Assembly: GCA_937967425.1 (NCBI GenBank)
Contig: CALBST010000375.1
Coordinates: 1 to 55,400, forward strand
Length of the DNA stretch: 55,400 nucleotides
Direction of reading: 5' to 3'
From: an uncultured Caulobacteraceae bacterium
Lineage (GTDB): Bacteria > Pseudomonadota > Alphaproteobacteria > Caulobacterales > TH1-2
Each line of letters starts with the position of its first letter. Position 1 is the first letter of the stretch. This document shows, one piece after another, positions 51,315-55,400 of this stretch. The notes under the pieces were generated by a model. That model saw only the letters and a program-made list of their open reading frames with translations, was not told the origin of the DNA and made no database searches. The position numbers and the translations under genes are program-made.

Positions 51315-51749
51315 ATGATACCGAACGCGCCGCAAGCCGGCATGGTGCTTCACTATAGCTTCGTGTGGAAGCACGAGGCTGAACGCGGTCAAGACGAAGG
51401 CGCGAAGGATCGCCCTGTCGTCGTGCTCGTCCTCTTGGCGGATGGGGAGGAAGTCGTTGTCGCTCCCCTCACCACACGCCCACCCGAACAAAGCGCACCC
51501 GCAATAGAAGTGCCCGCGCGTGTGCGGCAGCACTTGGGTCTCGACGCCGAGCAATCTTGGATCAGCATCGCCACGCTCAATCGCTTCGTTTGGCCAGGCC
51601 CTGATCTCAGGCCTGTGCCGGGCAGCAATCCGGCGGACGCGCTTTACGGCTTCATCCCGCAAAAGCTCCTCGATGCCGCCAAGCAGAGCGCCATGGCCGA
51701 ACTTGCGAAGCGTGTGCCGGGTCTCGTCGTGCGCCGCACTGAGGAATAG
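51315..51749 (+). CDS. PemK/MazF-like protein (putative growth inhibitor)
   Basis: The 144-residue protein has the pattern of a MazF/PemK-like group: 'GMVLHYSFVWKHEAERGQDE', 'GAKDRPVVVLVLLADGEEVV', 'VAPLTTRPPEQSAPAIEVPA', 'LGLDAEQSWISIATLNRFVW', 'PGPDLRPVP'. MazF-type endoribonucleases usually have an Arg-Pro at the start of the second strand, here 'KDRPVVVLV'. The start is ATG 51315. It follows a Phd-type antitoxin by 12 bases. The function is inferred; some members of this longer group are not shown to be toxic. Confidence 0.75.
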   Translation: MIPNAPQAGMVLHYSFVWKHEAERGQDEGAKDRPVVVLVLLADGEEVVVAPLTTRPPEQSAPAIEVPARVRQHLGLDAEQSWISIATLNRFVWPGPDLRPVPGSNPADALYGFIPQKLLDAAKQSAMAELAKRVPGLVVRRTEE

Positions 51750-51927
51750 CTCTACATTATCGAGTTTGAACTGTGCCGGCGCGTGCGGCGCGGCGCAGGC
51801 TGGTCTCGCTGCCGCGAAGGAGAACAACGCGCAGCCGGCCGGTCGCCACTGCCGCATCGCGGGGCACAAGATGGGTGTTGACGGCTTGCAGGAGGTCTTG
51901 ACCGTATGAAGTGGTCTTCGACGCGCT

Positions 51928-52338
51928 CTATTCGCTGTCGCCAAACTGCTGATGCAACGCTGTCGGCAGATCTGTCTCTGGCTGGCGCAACCGCGCCCGC
52001 GCACCCTGCAAAAGCCCCGGCCACAGCGCAAAACCAATCGCCGCCGTATCGACCAGCCAATCGACGACATCGCCATCGCGACCGATGGCCGGCACAGCTT
52101 GGATGAATTCGATTGCGGCGCCCAGAACTGAGAGCGCGACGCCGATGGCGATCAGCGGCGCTCTTGGAAACGAAAGCGCCGCTAAAATCGAGAGCGTGAA
52201 GAACGCTGCAAAGTGCGCCGCCTTATCCCACGGCAGAATCTGCGGCGCGTCAGGCCCCGGTGCGAACGCCGCATAGAGCGTAAAGACGAGCGCGCCCGTG
52301 AACGCCAGGCGCAGCGCCGCCAGCAATTTCTTAGACAT
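51928..52338 (-). CDS. VanZ-like membrane protein
   Basis: The 136-residue protein has three or four membrane segments and the VanZ-like blocks 'LPWDKAAHFAAFFTLSILAA' (Asp-Lys-x3-His) and 'ALSVLGAAIEFIQAVPAIGR', 'DGDVVDWLVDTAAIGFAL'. VanZ is linked to teicoplanin resistance in Gram-positives, but Gram-negative relatives have unknown roles. ATG 52338 was preferred over the long frame to 52440. It appears monocistronic. Confidence 0.85.
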   Translation of the reverse strand: MSKKLLAALRLAFTGALVFTLYAAFAPGPDAPQILPWDKAAHFAAFFTLSILAALSFPRAPLIAIGVALSVLGAAIEFIQAVPAIGRDGDVVDWLVDTAAIGFALWPGLLQGARARLRQPETDLPTALHQQFGDSE

Positions 52339-52487
52339 CGGCCAAACCTTAGGCTGAGCCCTTGGGGCGCGCCAAGCGCAGCGCGGCGATAAACGCCATG
52401 AGGCTCGCCCGATAAAGCCTTTTGTTGGGCAAGCAAGCAACGCCGTCCCACCGCGTCAAAGCCAAGACGCTGACGAGGACGCCAAGA

Positions 52488-52898
52488 TCAATTGCCGCCT
52501 TCGGCGACGCCGGCTGCGCGCATGAGGTCCCCAAGGCGCCGCCCGGCCAACCGACACACTGCGTGCGTGCGATCATATGATGTTGTTGTGCCGCGCCGCC
52601 CCGGAGTAACGACGCACTCGACGCGTTGACCGAAAGCGAGCCGGCGAAGTGTTTGACGCGCTTCTTCGCCGCCTGGTTCGCGCAATTCGGGTGCATCGAA
52701 ATCCATGAGGCGCACTTCAATCCAAGTTGACCCGCCGTCATTGGCAGGCCCTAGGCAGAGGCCATCACCATCAACGATATAACGCACCACGCCAGAAAAC
52801 GCGGCGCCGGCTTGAGTTGGCAACGGCGCCTCGCACGGATCAGCGGACGCGGGGGTCGCCAGCGCCACAGCAGCCAATGCAGCCAGGGGCGGCATCAC
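52488..52898 (-). CDS. Thermonuclease-like exported protein
   Basis: The 136-residue protein starts with a signal peptide ('MMPPLAALAAVALATPASAD') and then 'SGVVRYIVDGDGLCLGP', 'WIEVRLMDFDAPELREPGGE', 'EARQTLRRLAFGQRVECVVT', 'TSYDRTHAVCRLAGRRLGDL'. These correspond to the SNase OB-fold: Asp of 'VDGDGL', Arg of 'VRLMDFDAPE' and Glu of 'PGGEEAR'. Small secreted or periplasmic nucleases of this family cleave DNA or RNA. It is slightly shorter than usual at the C-terminus, so activity is uncertain. Confidence 0.82.
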   Translation of the reverse strand: MMPPLAALAAVALATPASADPCEAPLPTQAGAAFSGVVRYIVDGDGLCLGPANDGGSTWIEVRLMDFDAPELREPGGEEARQTLRRLAFGQRVECVVTPGRRGTTTSYDRTHAVCRLAGRRLGDLMRAAGVAEGGN

Positions 52899-53032
52899 TC
52901 CACTCCGAGGTATGTTGCAACGGGTGAGGTACGAGACAAACGGACAGATGGATCAACGACGTCCACCCCTTGCGTTCACGTCGATAACAGGGCGCCGATG
53001 ATCCCATAGCCCCGCTCGCACGTAGCAGCCTC

Positions 53033-53662
53033 ATGAGATCGTTCTGGCTTCTGCTCAGCCTCGCTTTTGGCTTTTTGGGATTGATCATGTCCGCTCCTGC
53101 GGCGCACGCAGTTGAAGAACCGCAATGGCGCCTCGTTTACGAGGATGGTCCGTTCGCGATCCGCGATTACGCGCCCACCGTCGTGGCCGAGACCCGCGTT
53201 TCTGGGGAACGAGGTGCCGCAATCAATCAAGGCTTTCGCCGGCTTGCGCGCTTCATCTTCGGTGGCAACGAACCCAATCGCGAGATCGCCATGACCGCGC
53301 CGGTCGCTCAAAGACCCGAAGGCGAACGCATCGCTATGACGGCGCCGGTCGCGCAGGCCGCTTCTGGCGAAAGCTGGGTCGTCACCTTCTACATGCCGCC
53401 AGGCTCGCGCCTTGAAGACATGCCGCGCCCGCTAGACGACAGCGTTGTGCTGCGTCAAGAGGCCGGCCGCCGTGTCGCGGTGCTCCGCTTCAGCGGCCTT
53501 GCCACGCAGAACAATCTGGCGCGACACGCTGAGGAATTGCGCCGCCGCATCGAAGCGCGCGGCGACATCGCTGGGGGCGATGTAAGCTACGCGTTCTACA
53601 ATCCGCCCTGGACCCTGCCCTGGGCGCGGCGCAACGAAGTCATGATCGCACTTCGGCGCTGA
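53033..53662 (+). CDS. SOUL family haem-binding-like protein
   Basis: The 209-residue protein has a signal peptide ('WLLLSLAFGFLGLIMSAPAA') and the SOUL/HEBP pattern: 'PQWRLVYEDGPFAIRDYAPT', 'VVAETRVSGERGAAINQGFR', 'RLARFIFGGNEPNREIAMTA', 'PVAQ', 'ERIAMTAPVAQAASGESWVV', 'TFYMPPGSRLEDMPRPLDDS', 'RRVAVLRFSGLATQNNLARH' and 'YNPPWTLPWARRNEVMI'. The repeated 'IAMTAPVAQ' block is typical. SOUL proteins bind haem or related ligands; the bacterial role is unknown. The SDR gene starts six bases after its stop. Confidence 0.9.
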   Translation: MRSFWLLLSLAFGFLGLIMSAPAAHAVEEPQWRLVYEDGPFAIRDYAPTVVAETRVSGERGAAINQGFRRLARFIFGGNEPNREIAMTAPVAQRPEGERIAMTAPVAQAASGESWVVTFYMPPGSRLEDMPRPLDDSVVLRQEAGRRVAVLRFSGLATQNNLARHAEELRRRIEARGDIAGGDVSYAFYNPPWTLPWARRNEVMIALRR

Positions 53663-53668
53663 CCTCCG

Positions 53669-54412
53669 GTGAGCGCGCACAGGCCCTTCGCCGCCGGATA
53701 TCGCGCGGCCGTATTCGGCGCATCGGGCGGCATTGGCGCTGCACTGATCGAGGCGCTCAAGGCCGATGGGCAGTGCAGCGCTATTCACGCCGGGGCGCGA
53801 AGTGTGAGCCCAGCGGGCGCAAACGTACTGCCATTCGTATTCGATCTTGAAAACGAAGCTTCCATCGCAGCTGCGGCGCAAGCGATCGCCGCCCGGTCGC
53901 CGGAGCTAGATCTCGTCATTGTCGCCACCGGGATTTTGCATGAAGGCGCGCTCCTTCCCGAAAAGACCGTGCGTTCGCTCAATCCCGCTGCATTAGCGCG
54001 CATGTACGCCATCAACGCTATCGGCCCCGCCCTCATCGCAAAATACCTCACCCCGCTCTTGCGGCGCGAAAGCAAGTCCGTGTTTGCGGCACTGTCCGCG
54101 CGTGTCGGCTCGATTGAAGACAATCGACTGGGCGGCTGGCACGGCTATCGCGCCTCCAAGGCGGCGCTTAATCAGCTCATCCGCACTTGTGCCATCGAAG
54201 TGAGGACAAAGAACAAGAATGCCGTGTGCGTGACGCTCCATCCAGGCACGGTCAATACTAGATTGTCGCGACCGTTTCAGGCCGCCGTTCGCCCTGAGCA
54301 ATTGTTCAGCGCCGAAACCAGCGCCTCGCATTTGCTTCAGGTAATCGCCGGACTGACGCCTGCCCATTCCGGCCAGTTTCTGGCCTGGGACGGCAAACCC
54401 ATCCCGTTTTGA
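53669..54412 (+). CDS. Short-chain dehydrogenase/reductase (SDR)
   Basis: The 247-residue protein has the classical SDR layout: 'YRAAVFGASGGIGAALIEAL' (NAD(P) binding), 'LDLVIVATGILHEG', 'VFAALSARVGSIEDNRLGGW' and the active-site Tyr-x3-Lys in 'WHGYRASKAALNQLIRTCAI'. It resembles the CsgA-like group of SDRs. Substrate is unknown. The start is GTG 53669, and it probably forms an operon with the SOUL gene. Confidence 0.88.
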   Translation: MSAHRPFAAGYRAAVFGASGGIGAALIEALKADGQCSAIHAGARSVSPAGANVLPFVFDLENEASIAAAAQAIAARSPELDLVIVATGILHEGALLPEKTVRSLNPAALARMYAINAIGPALIAKYLTPLLRRESKSVFAALSARVGSIEDNRLGGWHGYRASKAALNQLIRTCAIEVRTKNKNAVCVTLHPGTVNTRLSRPFQAAVRPEQLFSAETSASHLLQVIAGLTPAHSGQFLAWDGKPIPF

Positions 54413-54985
54413 GCGAGAAGGGTACGCCCCACCGTTTCATGCGCTTCGATCGCTCACACCGGAGTTTCTCGCCGCTGCGTGTACATTTGTTTCGGGCCAG
54501 CGTAGCCGTCACGACAACTTCCGCGAATGACCTACCCTCTACAAAGGGGACGGTGATTTAGCACACGCAGCAACGGCGTGGTTTCGCCGAACTCGGACGT
54601 TCAACCCCCATCGCCGCTAGCACCGGGACAGTTCTCCGTTCGACGCTCCGGTGACACATCGACTACCAACTCAGGTGTGCCGCGGCTGACACCGCGGCCG
54701 TCCGCCAGTTGGCCAGGCGCCGCGCTGCGGCAATGATTGCGTTTGGCAATGATTGCGATTGACTCACTCCAACGACCACAAGGCCCTTGATTGACTCACC
54801 GCTCCCCCCAAGTGAGCGACGTGCGGGCCGGGCCCCTCTGACGACGCACCATCTCTTGCAGATGATGTCGTGATGTCGGACCGCATCGGGAACAACCCGG
54901 TGTTCGGCTCGGCTCAATCTCTGACCGCCAAACCGCGCGCCAGCTGCTCCCGAGGCAAAACCTTGAGAAGCGGAGGCGAAGCTTA
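54413..54985. other. Gene-poor region with short tandem repeats
   Basis: No convincing gene is seen. A patch of direct repeats lies at 54729-54799 (described separately). Confidence 0.5.
54729..54799 (+). repeat. Direct repeat patch: GGCAATGATTGCG and GATTGACTCAC
   Basis: GGCAATGATTGCG occurs at 54729-54741 and 54745-54757 (period 16). GATTGACTCAC occurs at 54757-54767 and 54789-54799 (32 apart, twice 16). GCAATGATTGC is itself nearly palindromic. Confidence 0.6.
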
Positions 54986-55258
54986 ATGCCCCTTATCAAT
55001 TCCCCAATCGATGGCGCGCCCATGCGCCAGATCAACCGCTACGGCATCGAGTTCGACGTCTGCCCGACGACAGGCGGCGTTTGGCTGGACAGGGGCGAAC
55101 TCGAAAAACTGATCGCCTTGGTCAAGGAGGAAACGCTCACCGAGGCGTCTCCGCGCCAACGCCGGCATCGTGACGATGACGACGATTACGACGACGATCG
55201 CCGCAGAGGCCGTCTCGGCGGCAAGCGGTCGAGGCTTGCCGATCTCTTCGACTTCTAG
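54986..55258 (+). CDS. zf-TFIIB domain-like protein
   Basis: The 90-residue protein has 'PLINSPIDGAPMRQINRYGI', 'EFDVCPTTGGVWLDRGELEK', the pattern of zf-TFIIB proteins (usually CPxCxxxM...GVEIDxCPxCxGVWLDRGELEK), and a charged, Asp-rich tail ('RHRDDDDDYDDDRRRGR') ending 'LADLFDF'. Only one of the four usual zinc Cys residues is present. The remaining pattern, length and the 'GVWLDRGEL' block are still typical. Function is unknown in the family. The last codon overlaps a possible convergent gene at 55255. Confidence 0.82.
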   Translation: MPLINSPIDGAPMRQINRYGIEFDVCPTTGGVWLDRGELEKLIALVKEETLTEASPRQRRHRDDDDDYDDDRRRGRLGGKRSRLADLFDF

Positions 55259-55400
55259 GGCTTGGCCAAGACGCGCGCGCAAGCGCCAAGCGCGCGCGTC
55301 ATCGGCGTCTCAGCTTGGATCGATGCCATGAAGATGTATCCCCTGGCGTCGCTGCCGCAGTTGCCAGCTTCGGCGTCCGTACCCGGCTTATACCCCTGGA
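55255..55400 (-). CDS. Possible 3' end of a gene entering from the right
   Basis: The minus strand is open from the window edge to TAG at 55255-55257, about 47 codons: 'QGYKPGTDAEAGNCGSDARG', 'YIFMASIQAETPMTRALGAC', 'ARVLAKP'. It is not long enough to judge. The stop overlaps the zf-TFIIB stop, and the hairpin at 55270-55300 would lie inside it, which argues against it. Confidence 0.3.
   Translation of the reverse strand, partial: QGYKPGTDAEAGNCGSDARGYIFMASIQAETPMTRALGACARVLAKP
55270..55300. terminator. GC hairpin after zf-TFIIB gene
   Basis: GACGCGCGCGC (55270-55280) and GCGCGCGCGTC (55290-55300) are perfect 11-bp arms around a 9-base loop, 12 bases after the stop. No T-tract follows, so it may be a palindromic spacer or a weak terminator. 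Confidence 0.5.

Noticed and set aside
54663..54917. Small minus-strand frame over the tandem repeats
   Set aside because: It depends on the repeat region and has no start signal or protein-like pattern.

Overview
The window is high-GC DNA with alphaproteobacterial character: a TonB-dependent receptor, an ECF sigma/FecR pair, a LAL-type LuxR regulator, Lrp and Crp/Fnr regulators, many GTG/TTG starts and tightly overlapped genes. Gene content and a local family of dispersed GC-rich repeats would fit the Caulobacterales/Hyphomonadaceae neighbourhood, but that placement is inference.

Left end (78-5194): two paralogous membrane proteins, a SnoaL-like protein and a small membrane protein read leftward. 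A TetR regulator, cytochrome b561, a predicted exported intradiol dioxygenase and a membrane protein read rightward as one tightly coupled operon. A 17-bp inverted repeat lies in the divergent TetR promoter.

Defence/addiction region 1 (5195-11979): an HNH nuclease gene broken by one nonsense codon; a two-gene AbiE-like module that lies between that gene's 3' end and a second copy of it; a second AbiE module (DUF6088 antitoxin plus frameshifted AbiEii toxin); a membrane protein; a ParDE pair; and three copies of a dispersed repeat.

Metabolic region (11980-27583): a DUF6265 protein; RidA divergent from Lrp plus an FAD amine oxidase-like protein; a LAL regulator; a TonB-dependent receptor; a DJ-1/PfpI-like protein divergent from a Rieske oxygenase, SRPBCC protein and second FAD oxidoreductase. 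Two near-identical dyad sites lie upstream of the receptor and of the Rieske/DJ-1 promoters, suggesting one regulon for uptake and oxidation of an unknown, perhaps N-methylated, compound. Then come an XRE/small-protein pair, an ECF sigma/FecR pair without a nearby receptor, a Crp/Fnr regulator and a truncated GlmS-like protein.

Surface polysaccharide cluster (27921-43921): WbpA/WbpB/WbpD-type steps toward a 2,3-diamino-uronic acid sugar (no WbpE aminotransferase seen), a decayed galE-like epimerase, two intact epimerases, a Wzx-like flippase, a Wzy-like polymerase, three glycosyltransferases, Gmd and Fcl for GDP-L-fucose, and a fused ManC/AGE-type protein, closed by a good terminator.

Accessory island (44075-51749): a tyrosine recombinase with two small partner genes, an XRE regulator, then Phd/VapC, a ParD remnant, VapBC, ParDE, the mobile mystery protein A/B pair (HTH plus Fic), an XRE remnant and a Phd/PemK-like pair. 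Many modules carry recognisable promoter dyads.

Right end (51928-55400): VanZ-like, nuclease-like, SOUL-type, SDR and zf-TFIIB-like genes, a tandem-repeat patch, and probably the end of a gene entering from the right.
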